Below, piece by piece: positions 25,356 through 34,380 of a stretch of 64,000 nt of DNA. The stretch is taken from the NCBI GenBank assembly GCA_963701995.1, contig OY969693.1, positions 620,001 through 684,000 on the forward strand, given 5' to 3'. The position numbers and the translations under genes were made by a program. Numbering within the stretch: the first letter of the stretch is position 1; every line of letters begins with the position of its first letter. The notes beneath the pieces were generated by a model. The model saw only the letters and a program-made list of their open reading frames with translations, did not search any database and had not been told where the DNA came from. The stretch comes from Methanoflorens sp963701995. Its GTDB lineage: Archaea; Halobacteriota; Bog-38; Methanoflorentales; Methanoflorentaceae.

Positions 25356-28271
25356 ATGAGCAAAGAAGAGAAGCAGGCAGGGGATAATATAGTAATTATG
25401 GCCGGTTATCAGGCCATAGAGCCGGCAGAGAAGAACTTCGACCAGCTCACACAGCTGATAAAGGAAAAGAAAGTCACATGTGATGGCATGATCCTTGTCG
25501 AGCGCGACAAGGAGGGTCAGTCAAAGATCGCTGCGACTGTCGACCGCCTCGGCCGCCAGGGGACGGGCTGGACTGGGGGCGTCGGCCTCATTGTGGGCCT
25601 CGTCTCGCCACCGCTGCTGGGATCGGTCGCTTCAGGAGCCGCAACCGGCGGACTGATTGGTAAATTCGCCAAGCGCAAGGTAGAGAGCGGCATCGAAAGT
25701 GGGCTCGGCGACAAGCTCAAGCCGGGCACGGCAGCTATCATCGCCATCGTCGACAGCAAAGACCGGCTCGCAGCTGAGCAGGCGCTAACAGACTCGCCGG
25801 CTAAGTCGGTCGCGCAGATGGACGAGAAGGGCCTTAAAGGCCTTAAGGAGAGCTTGGCAGAAGCTGCCGGCAAGTTCACCCCCGACCGCACTGTGCTGCC
25901 AATCCCCGACCGCAGCTTCGGCGGGACAATCGGGCGGACGATGGACACGTCAGTTGCTGACTGGACGATCGTTCCCGGACCCAAGGCGCCGGATGACGCC
26001 CCCAACGTCCTCGTCGTGCTCATCGACGACGCTGGGTTCGGCAACCCAGACACGTTCGGCGGTCTGATTAGGACTCAGAACCTCACGCGGGTGCAGGAAA
26101 CGGGCATCACTTATGCCAGCTTTCACGTAACAGCCTTGTGCTCCCCGACTCGTGCCGCTCTGCTGACTGGCCGCAACCACCACCGGGTGGGATTCGGCAT
26201 GGTGGCCGAGTTTCCGGGTCCGTTCCCGGGCTATTCAACGGCGAGGCCGCGAAGCTGCACAGCATTCCCCCGTATCTTGCAGGAGAACGGGTACGTTACG
26301 GGCGGGTTTGGCAAATGGCACCTTACCCCAGACAATGTCCAGGGTGCCGCAGGACCGTTCGACCACTGGCCCCAGTCGTGGGGCTTCGACCACTATTGGG
26401 GATTTTTGAGCGGGGCAGCAGGCCAGTACGATCCCATCATCACGCAGGACAACTCCATTTTGGGCGTGCCGGAGGGCAAAAACGGCACACAATACTACTT
26501 CCCCGACGACTTAACCGACAAGGCCATAGAATGGTTGCACGCGGTGCGCGCCCAGGACGCTAGCAAACCGTGGTTGCTCTACTACGCCACGGGCTGCAGT
26601 CACGCACCTCATCACGTCGCGAAGGAGTGGGCCGACAAGTACAAGGGCCAATTCGACAAAGGCTGGGACAAACTGCGCGAGGAAATCCTCGCGCGGCAAA
26701 AGCAGCTGGGAGTCGTCCCCCAGGACACAGAGCTGACGGAGCGGCCCGACCTCTTCCCAGCGTGGGACTCGCTCAACGACGCGGAGAAGAAGCTTTATGC
26801 TCGACAGATGGAAGTGTACGCCGGCTTCTCGGAGAACGCTGACTGGAACGTCGGCCGATTGCTCGATGCTATCGAGCTTATGGGTGACTTGGACAACACG
26901 CTCATCTTTTACATCTGGGGCGATAACGGCGCTAGCATGGAGGGAACGCTTACCGGTTCGTTCAACGAGATGACGTTCCTCAACGGCGTTCCTCTCGACG
27001 CCGAGCAGCAGTTGAAACTGATCGACGAGTACGGGGGCATCGAAGCACTCGGCGGAATTCAAACTGCACCGCACTACGCTGCGGCGTGGGCACACGCTGG
27101 AAACGTTCCATTCCAGTGGGGCAAGCAGATGGCAAGCCACCTCGGGGGAACGCGAAACCCGATGGTCGTCGCGTGGCCGAACCGGATCGAGCAACGAGGC
27201 ATGCGTACGCAATTCACGCATTGCATCGACCTGGGTCCGACCATCCTCGAAGCAGCGGGAATCCCGGAGCCCAAGATAGTTGACGGCATCACTCAGGAAC
27301 CCATGGATGGCACGAGTTTCTTGTATACCTTCGACGACGTCAACGCAGGCGAACGTCATACTGTCCAGTACTTCGAGATACTCGGCAGCCGAGCCATTTA
27401 CAAGGACGGCTGGTGGGCGTGCGCGAGACTTGACAAGGCCCCGTGGGACTTATCGCCTGAAACGATCGGACGATTCGCACCCGGGGTCTACGACCCGGAG
27501 AACGACGTTTGGGAGCTCTACTACCTACCCGACGACTTTTCACAAGCCAACAACCTCGCCGCTACTAATCCCGACAAGCTTAAAGAGCTGCAAGACCTTT
27601 GGTGGGAAGAGGCCGCGCGCAACAGGGCTTTGCCGTTGCTCGGCGGCTTATCCGTCTTCTTCGGGATCCTGCCCCCGATGCCGACGATCACGCGTTACTC
27701 GTTCGCAAGTGACGTGCAGAACGTGCAGCGCGGTATGATCCCGCGCATATTCGGACGGTCTTACGCCATCGAAGCGGATCTCAACGTGCCCGATGCAGGT
27801 GCCGAGGGCGTGATTGTCGCCGACGCGGACTTCATCGGAGGGTTCAGCCTGTGGGTCGACAACAAGGGGATGCTTAATCATACCTACTCGTTCCTGGGCA
27901 TCGAGTCCTACAAGCAGACCGCTACCGAGAAGCTTCAGACGGGCGACATCACCGTGCGTATGCAGTTCACAGCCGACGAGAACAAGCCAGGCACTGGAGG
28001 ACAGGTCACGCTGTGGGCGAACGGCAAGAAGATCGGCGAGGGCAAGATCCCGCGGACGGTGCCCATAAGCTTCTCCAGCTATGCAGGGATGGACGTGGGC
28101 CGCGACAACGGCTTGGTCGTTGACCGGGCGTATGAGGACAAGGCTCCGTACGCGTTTACCGGCACGATCAAAAAGGTCGTATTCGACCTCAAACCCGCGG
28201 CGTACGAGGACGAGAAAGGTCTGCACGAAGCCGCGCAGCACGCCGGCCTCGCTCACGGAGCCTCAGGATAG
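25356..28271 (+). CDS. DUF1269-arylsulfatase fusion protein
   Basis: A 971-residue fusion. Residues ~10-150 form a DUF1269 domain (NIVIMAGYQAIEPAEKNFDQ, then a Gly-rich core GGVGLIVGLVSPPLLGSVAS). Residues ~205-750 are a type I sulfatase: metal-binding VLIDDAGFGN, the formylglycine motif CSPTRAALLTG with C262, GKWHLTP, and WGDNGAS. Residues ~770-965 form a C-terminal beta-sandwich-like domain (GGFSLWVDNKGMLNHTY). It should hydrolyse sulfate esters once C262 is oxidised to formylglycine, plausibly by the radical SAM enzyme encoded 1.5 kb downstream. There is no signal peptide, so cytoplasmic or membrane-associated action is likely. Homologous to sulfatase 2 at 31494-33842. The fusion is unusual. 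Confidence 0.9.
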   Translation: MSKEEKQAGDNIVIMAGYQAIEPAEKNFDQLTQLIKEKKVTCDGMILVERDKEGQSKIAATVDRLGRQGTGWTGGVGLIVGLVSPPLLGSVASGAATGGLIGKFAKRKVESGIESGLGDKLKPGTAAIIAIVDSKDRLAAEQALTDSPAKSVAQMDEKGLKGLKESLAEAAGKFTPDRTVLPIPDRSFGGTIGRTMDTSVADWTIVPGPKAPDDAPNVLVVLIDDAGFGNPDTFGGLIRTQNLTRVQETGITYASFHVTALCSPTRAALLTGRNHHRVGFGMVAEFPGPFPGYSTARPRSCTAFPRILQENGYVTGGFGKWHLTPDNVQGAAGPFDHWPQSWGFDHYWGFLSGAAGQYDPIITQDNSILGVPEGKNGTQYYFPDDLTDKAIEWLHAVRAQDASKPWLLYYATGCSHAPHHVAKEWADKYKGQFDKGWDKLREEILARQKQLGVVPQDTELTERPDLFPAWDSLNDAEKKLYARQMEVYAGFSENADWNVGRLLDAIELMGDLDNTLIFYIWGDNGASMEGTLTGSFNEMTFLNGVPLDAEQQLKLIDEYGGIEALGGIQTAPHYAAAWAHAGNVPFQWGKQMASHLGGTRNPMVVAWPNRIEQRGMRTQFTHCIDLGPTILEAAGIPEPKIVDGITQEPMDGTSFLYTFDDVNAGERHTVQYFEILGSRAIYKDGWWACARLDKAPWDLSPETIGRFAPGVYDPENDVWELYYLPDDFSQANNLAATNPDKLKELQDLWWEEAARNRALPLLGGLSVFFGILPPMPTITRYSFASDVQNVQRGMIPRIFGRSYAIEADLNVPDAGAEGVIVADADFIGGFSLWVDNKGMLNHTYSFLGIESYKQTATEKLQTGDITVRMQFTADENKPGTGGQVTLWANGKKIGEGKIPRTVPISFSSYAGMDVGRDNGLVVDRAYEDKAPYAFTGTIKKVVFDLKPAAYEDEKGLHEAAQHAGLAHGASG

Positions 28272-28612
28272 TGAGTCAAACTAGCAGGTGGCCGGTGCTT
28301 GGGTAGAAAGGTGGGCATAATAGCCCACCCACTCTGCAGTTACGTCCTGCCTTGCAGATCGAAAACGTTGGATTAAACGGGCAGTAGTCAGGACCACAAG
28401 CTGATTATCATCGCTATTCTGCCATCACAATCATCCACGCAGCCCTGCGACGGCTGCGAAGCTACCGAAGATCAACGAGAGCTACCAGCCAAGCAGAGTC
28501 CTCCCCAGATGAACGGGGCGGCTCACTAACTGCGCAACGCCGTGCAGAAAAACGGAACAGAAGAGTTAGATGTTACGGAGAGGCCAAAAGAACTACGCTT
28601 TCGCGTTGACTT
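28272..28612. other. Gap with a stem-loop after sulfatase 1
   Basis: GTGGGC-ATAATA-GCCCAC at 28311-28328 is a perfect 6-bp stem, a possible terminator, though no T-tract follows. No gene is seen. Confidence 0.4.
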
Positions 28613-29275
28613 TCAAGACGTGAATTTGAAGGAGTTTAATACTTGTTGTGCTTGCGTCAGATAGGTGTCATAGTCGTTCGTAACCGCCTTGTAAGCTACA
28701 ACGTACCCTCTGCCGTTGTGTATCACATAGAATTGCATCGCTTTGATTTGTGCGTTTTGAGTAACTGTACCTATCCTTTGGGGAACCGTCGCTTGCCAAA
28801 CTATTTTGGATGCTTGCTGGCCAGCAAGCGCTGTATCCTCAAATGACTGCAACCAGTAGTCCTCGCATTTTGTCGATAATGCCCTCAAGTTGAAATCAGT
28901 GAATTCTCGACGCGTTGTGCCCGTTGTTGCGTTTAGCTTTGCGCTGGCAACAGTAACCACGTTCAGTTTATTCGGTCTCACAGTGAGGGTTAAATCAACA
29001 ATGGCGTCTGCATTACTGTTAACGAATCTCCTCCACGTATTAGGATAAGTAATTGTATACCCCCTACTATCACTTGTAAACGTCTTCTTCTCGCTCTCGG
29101 TGTTTGGCTTAGCACTTGGGCTAGGTGTTTGACTGGTTTTGCTTGTGGTGCTTTTAGTGCAAGCTGCATGTAACACAGAGGCAACCAGAAGCAAAAGAAC
29201 AGCTATCACAGCGGCAACCAGAAGCAAAAGAACGGCTATCGCCGTTATCGGTTTCAATTGCATACGCTTAAGCAA
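28613..29275 (-). CDS. Lipoprotein, PsbP-like domain
   Basis: About 220 residues. An unusually long hydrophobic start ends in LHAAC, a lipobox, so the protein should be lipid-anchored outside the cell. A Ser/Thr/Pro linker follows, then a beta-rich domain starting SDSRGYTITYPNTWRR, with DYDTYLTQAQQVLNSFKF at the end. This order (G....YP..W ... ..V..SF) is typical of PsbP-like and related archaeal lipoproteins. The signal region contains a tandem duplication of about 30 bp. The start may be ATG 29275 or 29263. It lies opposite the two sulfatase-locus genes and its role there is unknown. Confidence 0.7.
   Translation of the reverse strand: MLKRMQLKPITAIAVLLLLVAAVIAVLLLLVASVLHAACTKSTTSKTSQTPSPSAKPNTESEKKTFTSDSRGYTITYPNTWRRFVNSNADAIVDLTLTVRPNKLNVVTVASAKLNATTGTTRREFTDFNLRALSTKCEDYWLQSFEDTALAGQQASKIVWQATVPQRIGTVTQNAQIKAMQFYVIHNGRGYVVAYKAVTNDYDTYLTQAQQVLNSFKFTS
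29186..29246 (-). repeat. ~30-bp tandem duplication in the lipoprotein signal
   Basis: Two copies of CAACCAGAAGCAAAAGAAC-GCTATC sit in tandem (plus-strand reading), encoding AIAVLLLLVA twice. The hydrophobic core of the signal peptide is therefore nearly doubled. Confidence 0.7.
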
Positions 29276-29723
29276 GAAGCAAACCGTGGCTTAACACTTC
29301 CTATCTCTCAGGGAAATGGCGCTCTGATGCTACAAAGAAGCTCAAACCACATTCCTGCGCACCTAGCCGTGGAGGCAGGCCTGTTCGCCTTCGACCGGGC
29401 CAAGAGAAAGCCCTCAATCACTACCGTGTCGAGAAAGTGACAGAGCGCTAGTACGCATATCGGGGCCACGTTGATCGAGAAGGGGAGATCATCAGGGCTA
29501 GCAGATGCTACTATCAAAAAAACCCTAACCACGAATTTGAGCAGGCTGATCAGCTGCTTGGTTGCCTAGCGACTGCACAAGAATGGTTCAGATGTCGGTC
29601 GGTTGCGTGCGGTGTCCGCAACACCTCACGAGCGGAACGCATTTACGCGAGAGCGGCAAAAGTAGTAGCAGAGCGACTCTGCCGTATACCGGCGGATAAT
29701 TCGGTGCGCAGCACGAAAACGGT
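29276..29723. other. Gap, no clear gene
   Basis: A long start-less plus-strand frame (about 29453-29790; ASRCYYQKNPNHEFEQADQL) is open for over 100 codons and could be a relic, but no family was recognised. Nothing else is supported. Confidence 0.3.
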
Positions 29724-31016
29724 ATGGATTCCACAAATTCGCCCCCAGCATTTCACATTCTCGCAAAGCCGACCGGGGCCATTTGCAATCTGAACTGTTC
29801 GTACTGCTTTTTCTTGGCGAAAGAGCACCTGTATCCTCACAGCCGGTTTCGGATGAGTGACGAGGTATTGGAATCATATCTGCAGCAGTACCTCGCCGCG
29901 CAGCGAATCATGCGCGCAACGATCGCGTGGCAAGGCGGAGAGCCGACCCTCATGGGGCTCGATTTCTACCGTCGTTCGATCGCGTGCGAGCAAAAATACG
30001 CGCGTTCTGGCATGACCATTGAACGCACCCTACAAACGAACGGCACGCTTTTAGATGAGGAATGGTGCGCTTTTTTCCGCGAGCATCATTATCTGGTCGG
30101 TCTGAGCCTTGACGGGCCGCGGGAACTGCACGATGTCTATCGAATAGACAAGGCGGGGCACCCGACCTTTGATCGCGTGCTGCGCGCTGCACGTCTGTTG
30201 CTAGAGCATAACGTTGAATTTAACATTTTGTGCGCCGTTAGTGCTGCCAATGCATCGCGTCCCATGGAGGTGTACCGGTTCTTCCGCGACGACGTGGGGG
30301 CACAGTTTATCCAGTTTATACCTATCGTCGAGCGGTATAACGAAACGGGCTTCCAAGAAGGAAACACGGTAACGGATCGCTCAGTGAGCGCGGAACAGTG
30401 GGGCCGTTTCCTTATCACCATTTTTGATGAATGGGTCACCCGCGACGTCGGTCGCGTGTTCGTGCAGCATTTCGACGCAGCCTTAGCGGCGTGGGCGGGG
30501 GCGCCGCCTGCCGTATGCATCTTTTCTCCGACTTGTGGCACCGCGCTCGCGCTTGAACATAACGGCGACCTCTATTCGTGTGATCACTTCGTTGAGCCAG
30601 ACTACCTGCTGGGCAACATCTTGGACACGCCGCTTATCGAACTGGCAGCCTCTGACGCGCAACGTCAGTTCGGACTGAACAAGCGCGACACGCTCCCGCA
30701 GTATTGTCAGGAGTGTCCGGTCCGCTTTGCGTGCCACGGGGAATGTCCAAAAAACCGTTTAATAGAGACACCCGAGGGTGAATCCGGGCTGAACTATCTC
30801 TGCGCGGGCTACCGGGCGTTCTTTGCGCACATCGATCAGCCCATGCGACAGATGACTGCGCTCTTGCGACAGGGGCGTGCGCCGGCCGAAGTGATGCGTA
30901 AGCATCGTCAGCCGACTGCGCCGGCAAAGGCGGGCCGCAACGATCCGTGCCCCTGTGGCAGCGGATTGAAGTACAAGAAATGTCATGGGGCGCAAACACA
31001 GCGGTCAGATACATAG
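29724..31016 (+). CDS. Anaerobic sulfatase-maturating enzyme (radical SAM, SPASM, SEC-C)
   Basis: A 430-residue radical SAM enzyme that oxidises a Cys or Ser in sulfatases to formylglycine without oxygen. The CX3CX2C cluster site is C21, C25, C28 (AICNLNCSYCFF). WQGGEPTL follows near residue 74. The SPASM cysteines appear in CIFSPTCGTALALEHNGDLY SCDH and YCQECPVRFACHGECP. The tail ends with a SEC-C zinc motif (NDPCPCGSGLKYKKCHG; C409, C411, C420, H421), an addition sometimes seen in this family. No ribosome site precedes ATG 29724. Both flanking sulfatases carry the CSPTR motif it would modify. Confidence 0.93.
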   Translation: MDSTNSPPAFHILAKPTGAICNLNCSYCFFLAKEHLYPHSRFRMSDEVLESYLQQYLAAQRIMRATIAWQGGEPTLMGLDFYRRSIACEQKYARSGMTIERTLQTNGTLLDEEWCAFFREHHYLVGLSLDGPRELHDVYRIDKAGHPTFDRVLRAARLLLEHNVEFNILCAVSAANASRPMEVYRFFRDDVGAQFIQFIPIVERYNETGFQEGNTVTDRSVSAEQWGRFLITIFDEWVTRDVGRVFVQHFDAALAAWAGAPPAVCIFSPTCGTALALEHNGDLYSCDHFVEPDYLLGNILDTPLIELAASDAQRQFGLNKRDTLPQYCQECPVRFACHGECPKNRLIETPEGESGLNYLCAGYRAFFAHIDQPMRQMTALLRQGRAPAEVMRKHRQPTAPAKAGRNDPCPCGSGLKYKKCHGAQTQRSDT

Positions 31017-31097
31017 CGGCTCGTTTCTTGTTAGGTCTTCTTGGAAGAGATGTACCGTTCCTACCTAACCTTCAGATTTTTCCCACAAAGGATTTCC

Positions 31098-31478
31098 TCA
31101 TATATCACGTAAGGCGGATGCTGCAACGTCGTCGAGTGTGATGAGTGCCTCTGCCCACCAATCGGGAGGCATCTGCGCGACGGGCGTGTAGACGACACGC
31201 TGCTCACCTGGGATCGGCGGCAACTGGTCCAACACCTTTGCCTGGCGAGCGACGACAGCTTCCTTCGTCACGTTGAACACCGTCAGATCCTGGGTCTGGA
31301 CTACGGGGCCGTTATACACCGCGCTAAGCTCCGAGAAGATCAAGGGGATGACCTGGGGCGAGAGAAGCGTATGCCAAAGGCCAGCCAAGCGCGGCCTCAC
31401 GAGTCCGAACACCTTGCCAGCGGCCCGCGGTGAGGTGTGGGCGGCATTGAGCGTCGTCGCCGGGTGTCGTACTGTCAA
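31098..31478 (-). pseudogene. C-terminal fragment of an MBL-fold hydrolase
   Basis: The 126 residues read HTSPRAAGKVFGLVRPRLAG, then LWHTLLSPQVIPLIFSELSA, YNGPVVQTQDLTVFNVTKEA and VARQAKV. This matches the last third of a group of metallo-beta-lactamase-fold hydrolases (the conserved YdGPVv...D..VfNVT end). The N-terminal HxHxDH metal site is absent and the fragment starts at a TTG without a ribosome site, 16 bp after sulfatase 2. It looks like the stump of a third gene of the sulfatase operon. Confidence 0.55.
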
Positions 31479-31493
31479 ATGCGAAGACAGCAG

Positions 31494-33842
31494 CTAGTCC
31501 CTCATAATCCATCTCATGACTTCTTTCTCGTGATCAACGAAAGGCTCACCGGCAACGTCAACAACCACTCTGTCAATGGTTCCACCGGTGAACGTGAACG
31601 GAGGCGCGTAGTCCGGCGAGACCGGAGACCCACCGTCGCGGCCGACGCACAGCCCCTCGCCCGCTAGGCTAAAGTAGCCGGGCTGCGTCCTAATCTCAGA
31701 CTGCCCCACCTGCTCGGTATCAATATAGAGGGTGAGCGTACCGAGGGCGCTCTTGGTCTGCGGGTCTTGGCCTGTCCTACTGAATTCAGCAGCGAAGGTG
31801 TGCCGACCAGTGCCAATCTCAACGTTTGAGGTGACTTTTTGAATGTCTTCCCCGAGCCAATTGTAGACATAGTGGAGCCTCTTGTCCTTGATGAACAGAG
31901 TGTGGCCACCCAGGAGGTGACCTTGGGCGAAGAGCACACCTGCTGCCTCAGTGGTATCAACTACAACGGCTGCGCCTACGGTGTACGAACGTCCCCGGAT
32001 ATTGACTGCAACGTTCTCAGAGACGTCCGCGGTGTTGGGATAGTAGATATAGCGGTTTCGTGGCTTCGCTGGTTGTGGGCGCTCTACGCTCATAATTTCG
32101 ACCGGCCCACGATCGTCGAGTGGCAATGCGTTGTAGACGCCGGCGAAGTAGTTCCATAGTCCCTTGAGGAGTTCAAGCTTGTCGGGGTGCTGTGCGGCGA
32201 TATTGTTCATTTGCCCCCGGTCCTCCTGGAGGTTGTACAACTCCCATACGTCGTGGGCGAAATTGCTCCATCCTGAGATGGGGGGGTGCACCGTGTTCGC
32301 TAGCCACCCCTGATGGTAGATAGCGCGCTGTCCAAGCATAGAGTAGAACTGGGTCTCCTTTTCAGGCGCGCTCGGATTGTCAATGGTAGGCTTGAAGCTT
32401 TCGCCCTCAATGGGGCTCTGCGTGTAACCTTTAAGCACCGAGGGCGGCTCAATGCCGAGTAGCTCGTAGACTGTAGGCACGACGTCGATAGCGTGAATAT
32501 ACTGGTGTCTCACTTCACTTCGTGCCGGAATCCCCTCCGGCCACGCGACGAGGCACGTGTCTGCGGTCCCTCCTTCGTAGCCCGCAAAGCGCTTCCAGTA
32601 CGGGAAGGGCGTATCGAAGGCCCACGCCCAGCCTGTACAGTAGTGGTTATAGGTCGCTGGGCTTCCCAGATCCTCAATGCGCTTTACGTTCTCCTCTATC
32701 GTGTCGGGAACGCCGTTAAAGAATTTAATTTCATTGACGGAACCGTTCGGACCGCCCTCGCCGCTCGCGCCGTTGTCGGAAACGACGACAATGATCGTGT
32801 TATCAAGTTGACCCGACTCCTCGAGGTAATCGAGCAGGCGACCAATATGGTGATCGGTATACGATACAAACCCCGCATACACCTCAGCCATGCGGATGAA
32901 CAGCCTCTTCTCGTCGTCGGACCGCGAATCCCACGGGCGAACCCAGTCAAGCAGCGGCCACGGCTTGCCGTCCGGACTGCTGCTGTGAGGCTCTCCGTGC
33001 GGGTTGATTGGCGAAAGGTTTGTGTTCCCTGGCAATATCCCCATCTTCTTCTGGTTGGCAAGGATCTCCTCACGAATCGCCTCGTAGCCCATGTCGAATT
33101 TGCCCTTGTACTTGTCAGCCCACTCCTTGAAGACATGGTGCGGGGCGTGCGCGCAGCCGGGGCAGAAATACATGAAGAACGGCTTTTCCGGCGCGACCAC
33201 CTTGGCGTCTCGGATGAACTCTATTGCCTTGTCGACGAGATCCTTAGAAAGGTGGTATTCGTCCTCGGGTGCGTACGGCTGGTCGATGGGATGGTTATCG
33301 TAGGTGAGATCAGGGTACCACTGGTTCGTCTCAGCGCCCAAAAACCCGTAGAAACGTTCAAAGCCGCGCCCGAGCGGCCAGCGATGCTTCCACGCGGAGG
33401 CATTCTCCTCCTCCGCAGGGGTCAAATGCCATTTTCCCAGGGCGTAGGTATTCCACCCTCGCTCGTTTAGCACTTCAGCGATCGTCCCATTCTCGAAGGG
33501 TATGCGCCCGCTGCTCCCTGGAAATCCATTCGTCCCTTCGGTAATACACGCCATGTTGTTGCTGGTCGCGTTCCGCCCGGTCATTAGGCACGACCGGGTC
33601 GGTGAGCACAGCGCGGTGGTGTGGAAATTTGAATAGCGCAGCCCCATCTCTGCGATGCGACGCATCGTGGGCGTCTCGATGGGCCCACCAAAGACGTCCA
33701 TCGCCGAGTATCCGACGTCATCCCAGATGATGAAGAGGATGTTAGGTGCGTTCTCCGGTGCAGTGGGCTGCACGAACGGCGTCCAGTCAGGAGTCGCATC
33801 GCGGATGTCGACGGCCAATTTACCCTGCCACGGTTCAGGCAT
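31494..33842 (-). CDS. Arylsulfatase, type I (sulfatase 2)
   Basis: A 782-residue cysteine-type sulfatase. Metal site IIWDDVGYS; formylglycine motif CSPTRSCLMTG with C79; GKWHLTPAEEENASAWKHRW; VVSDNGASGEGGP; and a C-terminal beta-sandwich domain from about residue 600. It is related along its length to sulfatase 1 (both have HAPHHV-KEWADKYKG) but lacks the DUF1269 domain. There is no signal peptide. GAGGTGA is 6 nt before ATG 33842, and the start overlaps the stop of a 26-codon leader ORF. The enzyme should hydrolyse a sulfate ester after activation by the radical SAM enzyme at 29.7 kb. Confidence 0.94.
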   Translation of the reverse strand: MPEPWQGKLAVDIRDATPDWTPFVQPTAPENAPNILFIIWDDVGYSAMDVFGGPIETPTMRRIAEMGLRYSNFHTTALCSPTRSCLMTGRNATSNNMACITEGTNGFPGSSGRIPFENGTIAEVLNERGWNTYALGKWHLTPAEEENASAWKHRWPLGRGFERFYGFLGAETNQWYPDLTYDNHPIDQPYAPEDEYHLSKDLVDKAIEFIRDAKVVAPEKPFFMYFCPGCAHAPHHVFKEWADKYKGKFDMGYEAIREEILANQKKMGILPGNTNLSPINPHGEPHSSSPDGKPWPLLDWVRPWDSRSDDEKRLFIRMAEVYAGFVSYTDHHIGRLLDYLEESGQLDNTIIVVVSDNGASGEGGPNGSVNEIKFFNGVPDTIEENVKRIEDLGSPATYNHYCTGWAWAFDTPFPYWKRFAGYEGGTADTCLVAWPEGIPARSEVRHQYIHAIDVVPTVYELLGIEPPSVLKGYTQSPIEGESFKPTIDNPSAPEKETQFYSMLGQRAIYHQGWLANTVHPPISGWSNFAHDVWELYNLQEDRGQMNNIAAQHPDKLELLKGLWNYFAGVYNALPLDDRGPVEIMSVERPQPAKPRNRYIYYPNTADVSENVAVNIRGRSYTVGAAVVVDTTEAAGVLFAQGHLLGGHTLFIKDKRLHYVYNWLGEDIQKVTSNVEIGTGRHTFAAEFSRTGQDPQTKSALGTLTLYIDTEQVGQSEIRTQPGYFSLAGEGLCVGRDGGSPVSPDYAPPFTFTGGTIDRVVVDVAGEPFVDHEKEVMRWIMRD

Positions 33843-33915
33843 CGTCGGTCACCTCAGTGGAAAACGCTAGGCTGCTACTAGCATTGCTGTCGTTTTTAGA
33901 TGCATTTGCATTCAT
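33835..33915 (-). CDS. 26-codon leader ORF overlapping sulfatase 2
   Basis: An ATG at 33915 with GGAGGGA upstream opens MNANASKNDSNASSSLAFST EVTDDA and its stop overlaps the sulfatase ATG by 8 nt. Ser/Asn/Ala-rich and probably without its own function; it may couple translation of the sulfatase. A TATA box at 33970-33980 would put the transcript start near 33949, so the leader is on the message. Confidence 0.4.
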   Translation of the reverse strand: MNANASKNDSNASSSLAFSTEVTDDA

Positions 33916-33967
33916 TATCTATCCCTCCATGTTAGAGGCATAACGGCTGCCGAGTTAATAACCAGCG

Positions 33968-33981
33968 AACTTTATAAAAAT
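33968..33981 (-). promoter_or_regulatory. TATA box of sulfatase 2
   Basis: The minus strand reads TTTTTATAAAG, a consensus-like TATA box, with the start predicted near 33949, before the leader ORF. Confidence 0.5.
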
Positions 33982-34027
33982 TGTGGAACAAAATGATGGT
34001 TGCTGCGCTTGCAGCACGTGCTGGACG

Positions 34028-34220
34028 CTTGCGACTTCATCCGCGCTGACGATGCGTCTCCTCTTAGAGCGGGATCAGTTTCAGCTCAACGTCGAAGCAG
34101 CGGGTGACTCTCTCCCATACCGTGTGCACATCGGCCCCCCCCCCATGACGATATTGGGGAGATCGCACGGTTTACGTTCAGCCTGCCGGTGCTTTCACCA
34201 GCTCCATTTGTGCGCCAAGA
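34028..34220 (-). pseudogene. gadB relic
   Basis: The minus strand keeps pieces of GadB: RQAERKPCDLPNIVMG, then ADVHTVWERVTRCFDVELKL and IPL-stop, and further on IVSADEVA. It corresponds to residues ~138-200 of the intact GadB at 11.5-12.9 kb, with nine C in a row at the MG/ADV junction, an internal stop and a shift. Nothing else of the gene remains. Confidence 0.7.
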
Positions 34221-34380
34221 GGCTGAGCATCTTCGGTCCTTCGCCACAGTGAATCTCGCTGTAAGAACTGAAACGGAACAGGAAGTGTCATTTCGGAACT
34301 TTTATAGTGTCTAACCCTTTTTAAAATGACACGGGACGGCTTGAACGACTAAACTGCGTAGAACACGCTCGTGAGGAACT

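Noticed and set aside
26511..27359. A 282-aa minus-strand frame inside sulfatase 1
   Set aside because: Shadow frame of a GC-rich gene; sense-strand homology explains the sequence.
29453..29790. Start-less open frame of about 110 codons before the anSME gene
   Set aside because: No recognised family and it overlaps the anSME start; not enough evidence for a relic.
32493..33470. A 325-aa plus-strand frame inside sulfatase 2
   Set aside because: Antisense of the sulfatase; no motifs.
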